Shown here: positions 33,154-42,576 of the stretch, one piece after another | Numbering within the stretch: position 1 is the first letter of the stretch | How the letters are laid out: every line of letters begins with the position of its first letter | Source of the DNA: JABDIP01 sp965212545 | GTDB taxonomy: Bacteria; Pseudomonadota; Alphaproteobacteria; DSM-16000; Inquilinaceae | NCBI GenBank assembly: GCA_965212545.1 | Contig: CBDBVB010000031.1 | Location: 1-64,000 of the forward strand | Direction of reading: 5' to 3' | Length of the DNA stretch: 64,000 bases | Position numbers and translations under genes: made by a program | Notes under the pieces: generated by a model | The model's database searches: none | What the model was told of the DNA's origin: nothing | What the model saw: the letters and a program-made list of their open reading frames with translations, nothing else

Positions 33154-33918
33154 TCAAAGTCCGAGTTGTTCCGCTGTCGCCAGGGCCGACATGCCACCAT
33201 CAATCGTGAGATCGGTGCCTTTGAGCCAATGACTCTCTCCGGACACAAGGAAGACGATCACGTCGGCGACCTCTTCGGGTAATGCCGGGCGACCGACACG
33301 CGCAATGTTCCTGGCGGTCTTTTCACCGAACGCGGTCTTGAAATCCTCCAGAATGCCGGTGCTGACAGCTGCCGGGCTGACCGAGTTCATGCGCAGATTC
33401 AAGGTGGTCATGCGCTCGGTCTGTGCAACTCCCCAAGCTATGACGGCCTCTTTGGACAGGGCGTAGGCACGAACATGATCGATGCCGTGCGCTTCGACGA
33501 TATCGCCCAGCTCCGCAGGATCTGTCAAAGCAAACAGCGCTTTGACCTGCTCGATATTCTGCCGCCAGGCGGCGCCTGCGCGAGACGCGGTATTAACGAT
33601 GGCTCCGCCCTCGTTCAGCATCGGGATCAATGAATTCGTGAACTGAACGAGACCGAGGAAATTCACGGACAGTATGGCCAGCTCCGAACCCGGGCGCGGA
33701 GGCAGGCCGGCGTTGTTGATCAGGCAATCGAAACGACCGGCAATCTGCGCCGTCGCCGCGTTGATCGAATCCGGATCGGACATGTCCACCCGGATCCATT
33801 GATCGACATTCGTGGGTTCCGCGATGTCAAAAGCCACCACCTCGTAGCCGCCCGCGCGCAGTTTTTTCACCGTGGCGGCTCCGATTCCGGTGGCCGCACC
33901 CGTGATGGCCGCTCGCAT
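33154..33918 (-). CDS. Short-chain dehydrogenase/reductase, 3-alpha-hydroxysteroid dehydrogenase-like
   Basis: 254 residues. The cofactor motif TGAATGIGAATV, NNAG, and the catalytic region with Tyr/Lys in YALSKEAVIAW are intact. The absence of a usual long insert and the TASRAGAAWRQNIEQV segment resemble the bacterial 3-alpha-HSD/coniferyl alcohol dehydrogenase group. NAD(P)H-linked carbonyl reduction is expected. It follows the TRAP operon on the same strand after 60 bases and may be part of it. Confidence 0.85.
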   Translation of the reverse strand: MRAAITGAATGIGAATVKKLRAGGYEVVAFDIAEPTNVDQWIRVDMSDPDSINAATAQIAGRFDCLINNAGLPPRPGSELAILSVNFLGLVQFTNSLIPMLNEGGAIVNTASRAGAAWRQNIEQVKALFALTDPAELGDIVEAHGIDHVRAYALSKEAVIAWGVAQTERMTTLNLRMNSVSPAAVSTGILEDFKTAFGEKTARNIARVGRPALPEEVADVIVFLVSGESHWLKGTDLTIDGGMSALATAEQLGL

Positions 33919-33981
33919 TATCTACTCCATACAAGGGCGGTTGGCAGAGGGTGCATGACAGCCCCCCTGCCCCGATCACCG

Positions 33982-34959
33982 TCAGTTCAGAACGCCAGCT
34001 TCGCGGTAGTAGCGAGCGGCGCCCGGATGGAGTTCCATCAGGCCACGCTTGGAGGCCGCGAATTCCAGGTTCAATGCCTTCGCCCAGGGTGCGTCCGAAG
34101 TGACCTGGTCGATGTTCTCCCAGAATGTCTTGGTGACCTGATAGACGGTTTCTTCGTCTATATCGCCGCGCACGGCGATCCCGACGGCGGTGTCGAAGGA
34201 CATCACCGGCCCGTCATTCGTCTGGCCGCCATACATGCCATCGGCGACCTCGGCGCGATACCGCCATTGGCCCAGCCAGTTATCGACGGCCTCGCCCTCG
34301 GCGCTCTCCGGCCCGATAAAGCGCAGATCCTCCGTTTCGGTGAACTGGATGAACTGGCCGCAGGGATCGAGGCAGCCATTGACGTAGACGTCGACCTTGC
34401 CATCCAGGAAGGCCTGGTAGCCGGTCTGCCAGTTGGCGATGATCGCTTCGTAATCCTCGCCCACGACGAGCCCCGTTGTCGCCTCGATCCACCCGCGGGC
34501 AGCGTTGTAGGCGCCTCCGCCCTGGGGGCCGAGGAACACGGCTGTGGCTTCGATGTCGTCCAGGGTCTCAATGTCGCTGTCGGCGCGCACCGCGAAGTGA
34601 TAGGCGCCATAGGGGAACCACATCAGAAGATTGACGTTCTTGGCCAGTTCCGGAGCTTCAGGTTCGTTCGCGTACATGGCCCTGCCGGCAACCATCAGGT
34701 TATAGATCACCGGGCTTGTCATCGACAGATCGAGGTTGCCGCGGCCGACCTCCACCTGGTGCAGCGTTGCCGCTCCGCCGCCGGACACTTCGATGGACAC
34801 GCCGTCGAGGTTGTCGGTGACCACATTGGCAAAGGTCGCCATGGTGATCGCCTGGCCAAGGCTGGGCGCAATGGTCGCCATCTTGAGAGTCACGTCCTCG
34901 GCTTTCGCCGGGGCCGCCAGGGCCAAGGCTGCAATTGCCGCCAGTGTCAGTTTGCGCAT
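33982..34959 (-). CDS. TAXI-family TRAP transporter solute-binding protein
   Basis: 325 residues with signal peptide MRKLTLAAIAALALAAPAKA. The TAXI pattern is clear: ATIAPSLGQAITMATFANVV, SGGGAATLHQVEVGRGNLDLSMTSP-type opening and FLGPQGGGAYNAARGWIEA. It binds a carboxylate-type ligand in the periplasm for the fused TRAP permease encoded directly upstream. The ligand is unknown; TAXI proteins bind glutamate- or other organic-acid-like solutes. Confidence 0.92.
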   Translation of the reverse strand: MRKLTLAAIAALALAAPAKAEDVTLKMATIAPSLGQAITMATFANVVTDNLDGVSIEVSGGGAATLHQVEVGRGNLDLSMTSPVIYNLMVAGRAMYANEPEAPELAKNVNLLMWFPYGAYHFAVRADSDIETLDDIEATAVFLGPQGGGAYNAARGWIEATTGLVVGEDYEAIIANWQTGYQAFLDGKVDVYVNGCLDPCGQFIQFTETEDLRFIGPESAEGEAVDNWLGQWRYRAEVADGMYGGQTNDGPVMSFDTAVGIAVRGDIDEETVYQVTKTFWENIDQVTSDAPWAKALNLEFAASKRGLMELHPGAARYYREAGVLN

Positions 34960-34992
34960 GTGATGTCCTCCCTAGGTTTTTTCGTATTCTAT

Positions 34993-37077
34993 TCAGGTCG
35001 ACCGCATGTCGACAGGGGATAGGTCTCCTTTGAGGAACCGGTGCCCCACGATAAGCGCGATCGATACCGCCAATGCCGGGCCAGCGATGGTCATGTCGGG
35101 CATCAGGATCGCGATGCCGGTAGCGGCGCGGGCAAGGCGTTCCAGCCCGTATAGACGGTTCTTCTCGTAGCCGGCCAAGGCGGAGGTCAGCAGCCACATC
35201 GAAAGCGCGAAGGCCATCACGATCCAGCCGAGATCGCCCCACCCGACAGCGGATATGTCGATCATCGCCTTTGACGTCGGCAGTTGGTCTCCGAACCATT
35301 CGAACAGGATCTGCATCTTGTAGAGAACCGCCGGATGGTAGACGAATACAAACGGGATCAAGAAACCCGCCAACGATAGCCGTGCCGCCTGGAACCCGGT
35401 CCTGACGGGATCGGCCTGCGCAATCGGCGCTGCTGCAAAGGCTGCCAGAGCCACTGGCGGGGTGACCGTCGACATAACCGCGAAGAAGACCACGAAAAGG
35501 TGCAATGTGAGCGGCGCGATCCCCACTGCCTCGATGCCCGAGCTCAGCGCGATCACGATGATGAAATAGGTTGCGCCGGGGGGCAGTCCCATGCCGAGCA
35601 CGATGGCCCCCAGTGCGACCACGATCAGCGTGCCGAACAGCGGGCCCGACGCGAGCTGGGCCAAAAGCAGCGAGAGCCGTCCCGAGAAACCTGACACCTG
35701 GATCAGGCCGACGATCAGGCCGATGGCCGTGACGATCACGATAATCGAGGCCGACATCCGTCCGCCATCCACGAAGGACTGGTAGATCTTGCGCCAGGAA
35801 CGGAATTCGGGGAACAGCACCAAAGAGCAGATGACCGCGGCGACGAATCCGTAAAAGCCCGCCTTGGGCACCGAGGGCTGTGCGAACAGGAAATAGCTGA
35901 GCACGCCCAGGGGGACGATAAAGACCAGGCACTGCACCAGGTCGCGACGGGTAAGCCGCGGCCGCGCTTCGGCCGGCAACGGGCCCACGCCCTGGCGGCG
36001 GGCCTCGAAATAGACGGTGAGGAAAGTACCGAGGTAGTAGAAGGCCGCCGGCACCGTAGCCGCCACCACGATGTAGCGGTATTCCAGCCCGATCTGGCCG
36101 GCAACGAAGAAGGCCACCACACCCATGACCGGGGGCATGACCTGACCTCCGGTCGACGCGGCGGCTTCGACGGCGGCCGCGAAAGCCGGTTTGAACCCAG
36201 ATTTCTTGATGACCGGGATCGTCATGACACCGGTTGAGACCACGTTCGAAATGGCGGCACCGCTGAGCGTACCGAAGAGGGCAGAGGACGCGACGGCGGC
36301 ATGTGCGGCGCCGCCAGTAAAGCGCCCGGTCAGGAAATTGGCGATCTTCATCAGCAGGTCGCCCGCACCCGATGCCATCAGAACCGCACCGAACACGATG
36401 AATATCAGAACGTTACCGGAAACCACCTGCAGGGGTTGGCCGAACATGCCGCCGGTCTGCGCCCAGAAGTTCAGCACCATGGACCGCATCGACTGCTGAA
36501 AGCTGCTTTCGGAGCCCGCCAGGATGCCGGTCCATTCCGGCAGCAGGCCGCGTATGAAGAAGTAGATGATCCAGAAGAGGCAGAAGCCGACGATGAACGT
36601 GCCGAAATGCCTCCATGTCAGGTAGAGCGTCAAGGCGGTCGCCAGAGGAAAGAGGAGAAAGTCGATCGTCTGGGCGGCCGGCAGGGCCCCGCCATCAACG
36701 GCGAACAGTTCGACAACCCATGCCAGGAAGATCGCGACCGCGAGACCGGCCAGAACCCAGTTCAGCCAGCGGAAACGCTGCGGCAGCGACAGGAAGGAAA
36801 TGGCGAAGGCAGCGATGATCGGCAGTCCGAGGATCAGTCCGGTGGGCAGCAGGAAGGCTCTCTCGAAACTCTTGTACGAAGCCCCAAGCCAGTGGTTCCT
36901 GATCAGAAGGCGGCGATCGCGTCGCGACATCTCCTCGAAGCCGGCGGTGGTATTCTCGATAAACCAGCGCACGAACTCCGTCATCGGCCCGGAGGCCGCG
37001 TAGATCAGGATGACCAGCACGAACAGGAAAGCGATGACGTTCGCTGTTCTGACGTCCGCTGATCTCGGCGGCATCAT
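34993..37077 (-). CDS. Fused TRAP transporter permease (DctQM type)
   Basis: 694 residues. About 180 N-terminal residues form the small DctQ-like part with several hydrophobic segments; the remainder is the large DctM part with GAVLMASGAGDLLMKIANF, GALSGAA-like FGTLSGAAISNVVSTGVMTIP, PPVMGVVAFFVAG and a LGMGLPPGATYFI repeat. This fused form always pairs with TAXI binding proteins. It uses ion gradients, not ATP. Its ATG overlaps the stop of the upstream hydrolase gene (ATGA), so transport and hydrolysis are tied in one operon. Confidence 0.93.
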   Translation of the reverse strand: MMPPRSADVRTANVIAFLFVLVILIYAASGPMTEFVRWFIENTTAGFEEMSRRDRRLLIRNHWLGASYKSFERAFLLPTGLILGLPIIAAFAISFLSLPQRFRWLNWVLAGLAVAIFLAWVVELFAVDGGALPAAQTIDFLLFPLATALTLYLTWRHFGTFIVGFCLFWIIYFFIRGLLPEWTGILAGSESSFQQSMRSMVLNFWAQTGGMFGQPLQVVSGNVLIFIVFGAVLMASGAGDLLMKIANFLTGRFTGGAAHAAVASSALFGTLSGAAISNVVSTGVMTIPVIKKSGFKPAFAAAVEAAASTGGQVMPPVMGVVAFFVAGQIGLEYRYIVVAATVPAAFYYLGTFLTVYFEARRQGVGPLPAEARPRLTRRDLVQCLVFIVPLGVLSYFLFAQPSVPKAGFYGFVAAVICSLVLFPEFRSWRKIYQSFVDGGRMSASIIVIVTAIGLIVGLIQVSGFSGRLSLLLAQLASGPLFGTLIVVALGAIVLGMGLPPGATYFIIVIALSSGIEAVGIAPLTLHLFVVFFAVMSTVTPPVALAAFAAAPIAQADPVRTGFQAARLSLAGFLIPFVFVYHPAVLYKMQILFEWFGDQLPTSKAMIDISAVGWGDLGWIVMAFALSMWLLTSALAGYEKNRLYGLERLARAATGIAILMPDMTIAGPALAVSIALIVGHRFLKGDLSPVDMRST

Positions 37078-38342
37078 CCAGTTCCCTGTCCGTCAGTGCG
37101 CAGTCGCTTTGCCTCCCACAGGTAGGTATTGCGCGCCGTTGCATTGATTTCGGCCTCGGCAAGCTCGGCCATTGTCACAGCCTTGAGATCACGCGCCGGT
37201 TCGCCGAGTGCGATCAGGTGATCACAGAGTTCCAGCCGCCACTGCAGATCGCCGGTCGCCTGAGCGGCCTGCATCAGTGCCGCGGAACCGCCGGCAAGGC
37301 GCGCCAGGTGCATTGCACGCTCGGCCGAAGACAGCGTTCCCAAATGCGTCGGGTTTCCGTCATACCAACCCAGCGTTCCGGCGGCGAACGCTCGGGCAGA
37401 CCAATCAATCTTGCCGTAGAACTCACGCAGCCAGGGTTTTTCGGCCAGGTCCTCGGGCAAGCTGATCGATGCCGCGATATCATCCATCGACAGCCCGCGA
37501 TCCATTCCATCGGCGGTGTATTGCATTACGTGCAAAATCGCCGCGCGGGTCGTGGTCAGCACTTCGCGTATGTTTTCCACCCCTGTCACGGGCAGCGTAT
37601 GACCGGGGGCCAGTACCTCGGCCTCGAACCCGGCCAGCAGATTCAGACTGTTGGCCCAGGCGGCGAAATCCCGGTACGGGGTTCCGCGAATGGCATAGAG
37701 ATTGGGAAAGGCGTGGTACCAGTTGTCTCCGCTGAAGAGCACGCGGGCATCCGGTAGCCAGACGACCAAGTGATCGGCCGTCTCGCCCGGCGCCAGGATC
37801 AGCTGTGCAGATACGCCGTCGAGGTCGATTTCACGACTCGATGTTATGCGCTCGGTCGGCTCCAGATAGCCTGCGCCCAAACCCTCCATAGGGCGATCGC
37901 CGGGACCGCATCCCAGAGAAATCCGTTCCCGCGGGTCAAGCCCGATACCGAACTGGGCTTGCGTACGCCGACCTAGAGCCTTGTCGGGGGCAATCGCGTT
38001 TTGGTCCAGGGCCACGAGATCGGAGCTGAAGGACGAACTCGCCAGAATTGGCAGGCCCCCATCCGGTGCAAATACAGCGGCGCCTGAAATATGATCCCTG
38101 TGGCTGTGGGTGTAGATGATCCGCCCGACCGGCTTGTCGGTTCTCTCGCGAAACGCAGCCAGGATATTCTGCGCCGCTTTCGTGCTTTCGGTCGTGTCGA
38201 TGATGGTGACGCTTGCCGCTCCTTCGACCATGTACACGTTGGAAGCGGCGAATCCCACGGCGCCCCAGATGCCCGCAGCCAGTTGGACTACCGATTTGGG
38301 GAACTGGTCGTTGTGTTCGATCAAAGCAGCGTTTGGCATCAT
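37074..38342 (-). CDS. Metallo-beta-lactamase-fold hydrolase, alkylsulfatase (SdsA/type III) like
   Basis: 422 residues from ATG 38342 (or 38339), behind GGGGG. The zinc motif is THSHRDHISG (His79, His81, Asp83, His84), followed by PGETADHLVVWLPD and LFSGDNWYHAFPN and APGHTLPVTG, as in SdsA1-type alkylsulfatases. The C-terminal part (about 270-400) resembles the alkylsulfatase dimerisation domain (YDGNPTHLGTLSSAERAMHLARLAGG). The SCP2-like substrate-gathering domain of full-length SdsA1 is absent, and there is no signal peptide. It is coupled to the TRAP permease. It would release sulfate from an imported alkyl or sugar sulfate. The 38343-38657 stretch upstream holds no gene and should carry its promoter. 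Confidence 0.83.
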   Translation of the reverse strand: MMPNAALIEHNDQFPKSVVQLAAGIWGAVGFAASNVYMVEGAASVTIIDTTESTKAAQNILAAFRERTDKPVGRIIYTHSHRDHISGAAVFAPDGGLPILASSSFSSDLVALDQNAIAPDKALGRRTQAQFGIGLDPRERISLGCGPGDRPMEGLGAGYLEPTERITSSREIDLDGVSAQLILAPGETADHLVVWLPDARVLFSGDNWYHAFPNLYAIRGTPYRDFAAWANSLNLLAGFEAEVLAPGHTLPVTGVENIREVLTTTRAAILHVMQYTADGMDRGLSMDDIAASISLPEDLAEKPWLREFYGKIDWSARAFAAGTLGWYDGNPTHLGTLSSAERAMHLARLAGGSAALMQAAQATGDLQWRLELCDHLIALGEPARDLKAVTMAELAEAEINATARNTYLWEAKRLRTDGQGTG

Positions 38343-38657
38343 CCCCCACAAATCTCTGCGTCGCGGGGCCATGGTATCTCTTGCTCGCAGCTTCTGGCAC
38401 CTCCGATCCATCGACCAGGAAAGGCGGTATGCCGTCGCGCGCCAAGCGCCCACGCCTCTCCTTGATGTCGTCTACGGATTTCGTGTCCCGCTATGCCAGC
38501 CCCCGAGCCCATTGCGCCGGACAACCATGGACCCGGTCGATTCTTGCCTGCTGGAGTGACGCGGCATACGTCAGGATCTACAGCTCGAACGTCACTGTCG
38601 GTATATGGCCCGTCACCCCGCCGTCGGACATCACCGATCCCCGCCAGCCCCCATCGG

Positions 38658-39428
38658 CTACCGACCCATCCAGCCGCCTTCGACATTCACGATCGCGCCG
38701 TGGACGTAATCGGACGCGCCTGACGCCAGGAACACGATCGGGCCGGCGAAGTCTTCCGGCACGCCCCAGCGGCCGGCCGGTATGCGCTCCAGGATCGCCT
38801 TGTAGCGGCCTTCGTCGTCCTGAAGGGCCTGGGTGTTGTCGGTTCGGATATAGCCCGGTGCGATGCCGTTCACATTGACGCCCTTCGACGCCCATTCATT
38901 GGCGAAGGCCATGACCAGTTGGCCAACTCCGCCCTTACTGGCGGAATAGCCGGGCACGTTGATGCCACCCTGGTAGGTCAGCAGCGATGCCGTGAAGATG
39001 ATCTTGCCGGCGCCGCGCTCGATCATCCGCTTGCCGATTTCGCGGGTTAGGATGAACTGGGCCGACAGGTTCACCTCGATCACCTCGTCCCAGAATTCAT
39101 CCGAATGCTCGGCCGCCGGCGCGCGTTTGATGGTCCCGGCATTGTTGACCAGGATGTCGATCCCGGGATGATCCCCGGTCACCCTGCCAATGAAGCTCTT
39201 CAGAGCCCCACGATCGGAGAAGTTGCAACTGTAGGCGAAGAACTTGCGGCCGAGTGCGGTCACCGCCTGCCCGACCGCGCTTTCCTCCGCTTCGAGGCTG
39301 GCGCTGACGCCGATGATGTCGGCGCCCGCCTCGGCCAGGGCGATCGCCATCGCCTTTCCGATGCCGCGCCGGCAGCCGGTGACGAGGGCCGTCTTGCCGG
39401 TGAGGTCGAATGTCTGCAGTACGCCCAC
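38658..39428 (-). CDS. Short-chain dehydrogenase, KduD-like (2-deoxy-gluconate/2-dehydro-3-deoxy-gluconate dehydrogenase)
   Basis: 256 residues from GTG 39428, placed seven bases after GGAGG; longer GTG readings overlap the upstream gene. FDLTGKTALVTGCRRGIGKAMA opening, NNAG, and YSASKGGVGQLV active site; the ending DYVHGAIVNVEGGWMGR is typical of KduD. It would oxidise or reduce a sugar-acid hydroxyl with NAD(P). It is the last gene of the nine-kilobase sugar operon. Confidence 0.87.
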   Translation of the reverse strand: MGVLQTFDLTGKTALVTGCRRGIGKAMAIALAEAGADIIGVSASLEAEESAVGQAVTALGRKFFAYSCNFSDRGALKSFIGRVTGDHPGIDILVNNAGTIKRAPAAEHSDEFWDEVIEVNLSAQFILTREIGKRMIERGAGKIIFTASLLTYQGGINVPGYSASKGGVGQLVMAFANEWASKGVNVNGIAPGYIRTDNTQALQDDEGRYKAILERIPAGRWGVPEDFAGPIVFLASGASDYVHGAIVNVEGGWMGR

Positions 39429-39430
39429 GG

Positions 39431-40462
39431 TCACGCCTCCGGATTGCACGAAATGAGCGTCTTCATGGCGCGCGGATTGCCGCTCAGCTCCGCGAAGGCC
39501 GCGCCGATATCCTCCAGACCTTGAACGTCGGTGATCATCGTGTCGGCATCGATCGCGCCGGATGCGACAATGCTGATCGCTTCGTCGTAGTCCTCCGGCT
39601 CGTAAACGCGAGCGCCGATCATTTCGATCTCCCGCCAGAAGAACTGGAAGAGATCGACCTCGGGCTTGGTCGCATGGATGGCCACCATGACGATGCGGGC
39701 CCGGGTCGCGGCGGCGGCGGTCATCAGATCGACCCCTGCCTGCGACCCCGAGACCTCGAAGATCACATCCGCGCCCTTGCCGTCCGTGGCCGCGGCCATC
39801 GCTTCGGCGACATCCGTCTCCTTCGGGTTCATCGCCGCGACGCCCAGTTTTTCGGCGATGGCGATCCGGTGGGTATTGATTTCGGAGAGCGTGACATTGG
39901 CGCCGGCGTTCTTCGCCACCAGGGCGATCAGCATGCCAATGGGGCCGCCGCCGATCACCAGCACATCCTCACCAGCCCGGACCCGTCCGCGTTTGACATC
40001 ATGACAGGCGACTGCCACCGGCTCGATCAAGGCCGCATGGCGAAGGGAAAGACCCTCCGGCAGCGTGTGCAGGGTGTGGGCCGGAACCGTCCATTTCTGC
40101 TGAAACGCGCCGTTGGTATCCAGGCCGAGGAACTTCAGGTTCTGACAGATATGCTTGTGCCCCCGGTGACAGGCCGGACAATCCCCGCAATGATCGAGCG
40201 GTCGGACGACCACCCTCTCGCCGGGCGAAATGCCGCTCACGCCCTCCCCGACCGCGGACACGACCCCCGACATCTCGTGCCCGATCACCCGGTGATGGCC
40301 GATCCGCTTGTCCATATGGCCGAGATAGACATGCAGGTCGGTGCCGCAGATGCCGCAATAGCTGACATCGATTTGGACTTCGCCCGGTCCCGGCAGGACC
40401 GGGTCGACCCGCTCCACCGAAAACGTCTTGTCGCCTGTGTAGAAGGCCGCGGTGAGTTGCAT
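39431..40462 (-). CDS. Zinc-dependent medium-chain alcohol/polyol dehydrogenase
   Basis: 343 residues. Catalytic zinc site CGICGTDLHVY and GHEMSGVV; structural zinc cysteines in CGDCPACHRGHKHIC; NAD motif VLVIGGGPIGMLIA. The sequence is close in plan to sorbitol, threonine and galactonate-type dehydrogenases. It is expected to oxidise a sugar or sugar acid. It lies 11 bases after the dehydratase gene in the operon. Confidence 0.9.
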   Translation of the reverse strand: MQLTAAFYTGDKTFSVERVDPVLPGPGEVQIDVSYCGICGTDLHVYLGHMDKRIGHHRVIGHEMSGVVSAVGEGVSGISPGERVVVRPLDHCGDCPACHRGHKHICQNLKFLGLDTNGAFQQKWTVPAHTLHTLPEGLSLRHAALIEPVAVACHDVKRGRVRAGEDVLVIGGGPIGMLIALVAKNAGANVTLSEINTHRIAIAEKLGVAAMNPKETDVAEAMAAATDGKGADVIFEVSGSQAGVDLMTAAAATRARIVMVAIHATKPEVDLFQFFWREIEMIGARVYEPEDYDEAISIVASGAIDADTMITDVQGLEDIGAAFAELSGNPRAMKTLISCNPEA

Positions 40463-40473
40463 TGGGATTCCTT

Positions 40474-41571
40474 TCAGGCCGCCAATTGATGCGCGGATCG
40501 CAGTTTCGCCCAGTCGAATTCCACGCCGGTGCCCGGTGTATCCGGGGCAACGGCCAGATGGTCTTCAACGACCAGCGGGCGTTTCGTGTATTGATCGATC
40601 GGGAATGAATGGACTTCGAGCCAGCCGGCATTCGGGCGGGCCGAAGCGAGGCTGACATGCAGTTCCTGCATGCCGTGACTGCAGACAGGGATTCCGTGTT
40701 TCAAGGACAACTCGGCCACCTGCAACCATCCGGTGATGCCGCCGCAATTGGATGCGTCAGGCTGGATATAGGTCAGGCCCGCATGGGCAAAGGCCTGTTC
40801 GAATTCATGGATCGTATGCAGGTTCTCGCCCATGGCAAGCGGCATGCCGGTCGCGCCGGCAATCTTTCCATACCCCGCGTAGTCGTCCGGGATGATCGGC
40901 TCTTCGAACCACGTCAGATCGAACGGCTTGAACGCTTCGGCGGCCGCGATCGCCTCATCGACGGTCATGGAATAATTGGCGTCGACCATGAAGGCGATAT
41001 CGGGACCGATCAGCTCCCGTACCGCCTTGATGCGCGCAACATCGGTCGCCAGCGAAGGATGACCGATCTTGATCTTCACGCCGTTGAAGCCGCTTTCCAG
41101 GTAGCCCCGGACATTGGTGAGCAGACGCTCCACGGATAGGTTCAGATCGATGCCGCCGCAATAGGCCTTGCAGGTCCTGCCATGGCCGCCGGCCATCTTC
41201 CACAGCGGCTCGCCGCGCTGTTTTCCCCGGATGTCCCACAGGGCGATGTCGATGACGGATATGGCAAATGACGCGATGCCGCCGCGGCCGACATAATGGA
41301 TGTGCCATTGCATGGCGTCATAGAGCGCCTCCACATCCGTCGCATCCCGGCCGATCAGGAACGGCGCCAGATCGCACTCCACCATGGCCCGGATCGCCTG
41401 CCCGCCGCGTCCGCCGGTATAGGTATAGCCGGTGCCCTCGCTGCCATCGTCGCAGCGGATCGTGGCGGTGATCAGCTCGAAATGCGTGTGATCGCCATGC
41501 TTTGCGTCGCGCAGCACCTCGGCAAGCGGGACATTGAAGAGGTGCGCTTCGACAGAGGTAATTCGGGCCAT
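40474..41571 (-). CDS. Enolase-superfamily (mandelate racemase type) sugar-acid dehydratase
   Basis: 365 residues. The capping domain (ITSVEAHLFNVPLAEV) precedes the barrel with GVKIKIGHP (Lys-x-Lys), metal ligands in FMVDANYSM, WFEEPI and AMGENLH, and the base histidine in VCSHGMQELH. The mandelate-racemase subgroup with these residues is mostly acid-sugar dehydratases that make 2-keto-3-deoxy acids. That product would fit the KduD-like gene two places on. Position directly after a furanose importer suggests an aldonic acid substrate; the exact one is not determined. Confidence 0.88.
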   Translation of the reverse strand: MARITSVEAHLFNVPLAEVLRDAKHGDHTHFELITATIRCDDGSEGTGYTYTGGRGGQAIRAMVECDLAPFLIGRDATDVEALYDAMQWHIHYVGRGGIASFAISVIDIALWDIRGKQRGEPLWKMAGGHGRTCKAYCGGIDLNLSVERLLTNVRGYLESGFNGVKIKIGHPSLATDVARIKAVRELIGPDIAFMVDANYSMTVDEAIAAAEAFKPFDLTWFEEPIIPDDYAGYGKIAGATGMPLAMGENLHTIHEFEQAFAHAGLTYIQPDASNCGGITGWLQVAELSLKHGIPVCSHGMQELHVSLASARPNAGWLEVHSFPIDQYTKRPLVVEDHLAVAPDTPGTGVEFDWAKLRSAHQLAA

Positions 41572-41577
41572 CGGGGA

Positions 41578-42576
41578 TCAACTCGCTTTCTGGCGCGACG
41601 ATGACACGCGGGTCTGGAAGAGGATGACGGCGAACAGGAATCCACCCCGGATCACCATCTGCCAATACGCGCTGAGGCTGATGGTGCCGCGCCCGTTCTC
41701 GAAATTCAGGATGTTGAATACCAGACCGAGCAGCAGGGCACCGGCGATCGTCGCGGGCACGGAGCCGAGACCACCGGTCAGCAACGTGCCGCCCACGACA
41801 ACGGCGGCAATGGCCGACAGCTCCCAGCCGATCCCTTCCAGCGGCTGGCCCGCGCCAAAGCCTGAGGCCAGGAAGAGGCCGGCAAGGCCGGCGCACCCGC
41901 CACTGAGAAGATAGACGAACGCCTTGGCGCGATTGACCTTCAAACCCATCAGGATCGACGCATCCTCGCCGCCGCCGATTGCCAGCACCGATCGGCCGAG
42001 GGATGTCTTCTCAAGCACGACCCAGAGTGCGACGGCAACGATCGCGACGATCAGGAATGTCCAGGGGATCGTGTCGAACGCCTTTCCCATGCCAAGCTTG
42101 GTGAAGTTCGAGGCCCAGTCGACGCCGATGGTTTCCGCCCCGGAAATCACCAGCGCGCCGCCCTTGGCGGCAAGCATGGTCGCGAGAGTGGCGATGAAGG
42201 GCGGGATGCGTAGCGCGATGATGCAGAAAGCGTTGATCGCCCCAAAAGCGACACCCGCCAGAACGGCGCCGGGTATGGCGACCTCCAGGCCATAGGGGCT
42301 GAGATAGGCCGCAACGACCGATGTGAAAGCCGCAACGGAGCCCACCGAAAGGTCGATGCCGCCCGTCATGATGACAAAACACATGCCCAGGGAGATCGCG
42401 ATGAACATCGCGTTGTAGTTCAGGAACGACACGATGTTGTAGGCGCTGCCGAAATTGTCGTAGCGCAGCAGCCCGAAGATGATCAGCAGTGCAAGCGCAA
42501 GCCAGACAGCGGTGGTCTGCGTGTTGTTCGCCAGGTATTTCCGAAGGTCGAAAACGTCGGTGTCCAACATGGTCAT
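41578..42576 (-). CDS. yjfF: Hexofuranose-type ABC permease (YjfF-like)
   Basis: 332 residues of the RbsC family, with MCFVIMTGGIDLSVGSVAAFTSV (the conserved GGIDLSVG motif) and GGEDASILMGLKVNRAKAFVYLLSGGCAGLAG. Two different RbsC-like permeases with one ATPase and one binding protein is the layout of the galactofuranose importer YtfQRT-YjfF, which is the reason for the symbol. The start overlaps the stop of the upstream permease (ATGA). Confidence 0.83.
   Translation of the reverse strand: MTMLDTDVFDLRKYLANNTQTTAVWLALALLIIFGLLRYDNFGSAYNIVSFLNYNAMFIAISLGMCFVIMTGGIDLSVGSVAAFTSVVAAYLSPYGLEVAIPGAVLAGVAFGAINAFCIIALRIPPFIATLATMLAAKGGALVISGAETIGVDWASNFTKLGMGKAFDTIPWTFLIVAIVAVALWVVLEKTSLGRSVLAIGGGEDASILMGLKVNRAKAFVYLLSGGCAGLAGLFLASGFGAGQPLEGIGWELSAIAAVVVGGTLLTGGLGSVPATIAGALLLGLVFNILNFENGRGTISLSAYWQMVIRGGFLFAVILFQTRVSSSRQKAS

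Noticed and set aside
36301..37062. 253-codon plus-strand frame opposite the TRAP permease
   Set aside because: Glutamine/arginine-rich antisense frame, typical of the complement of a hydrophobic membrane protein.
38343..38657. Open frames in both directions between the alkylsulfatase-like gene and the KduD-like gene
   Set aside because: None has a ribosome site, motif or convincing codon use; treated as promoter-bearing intergenic sequence.
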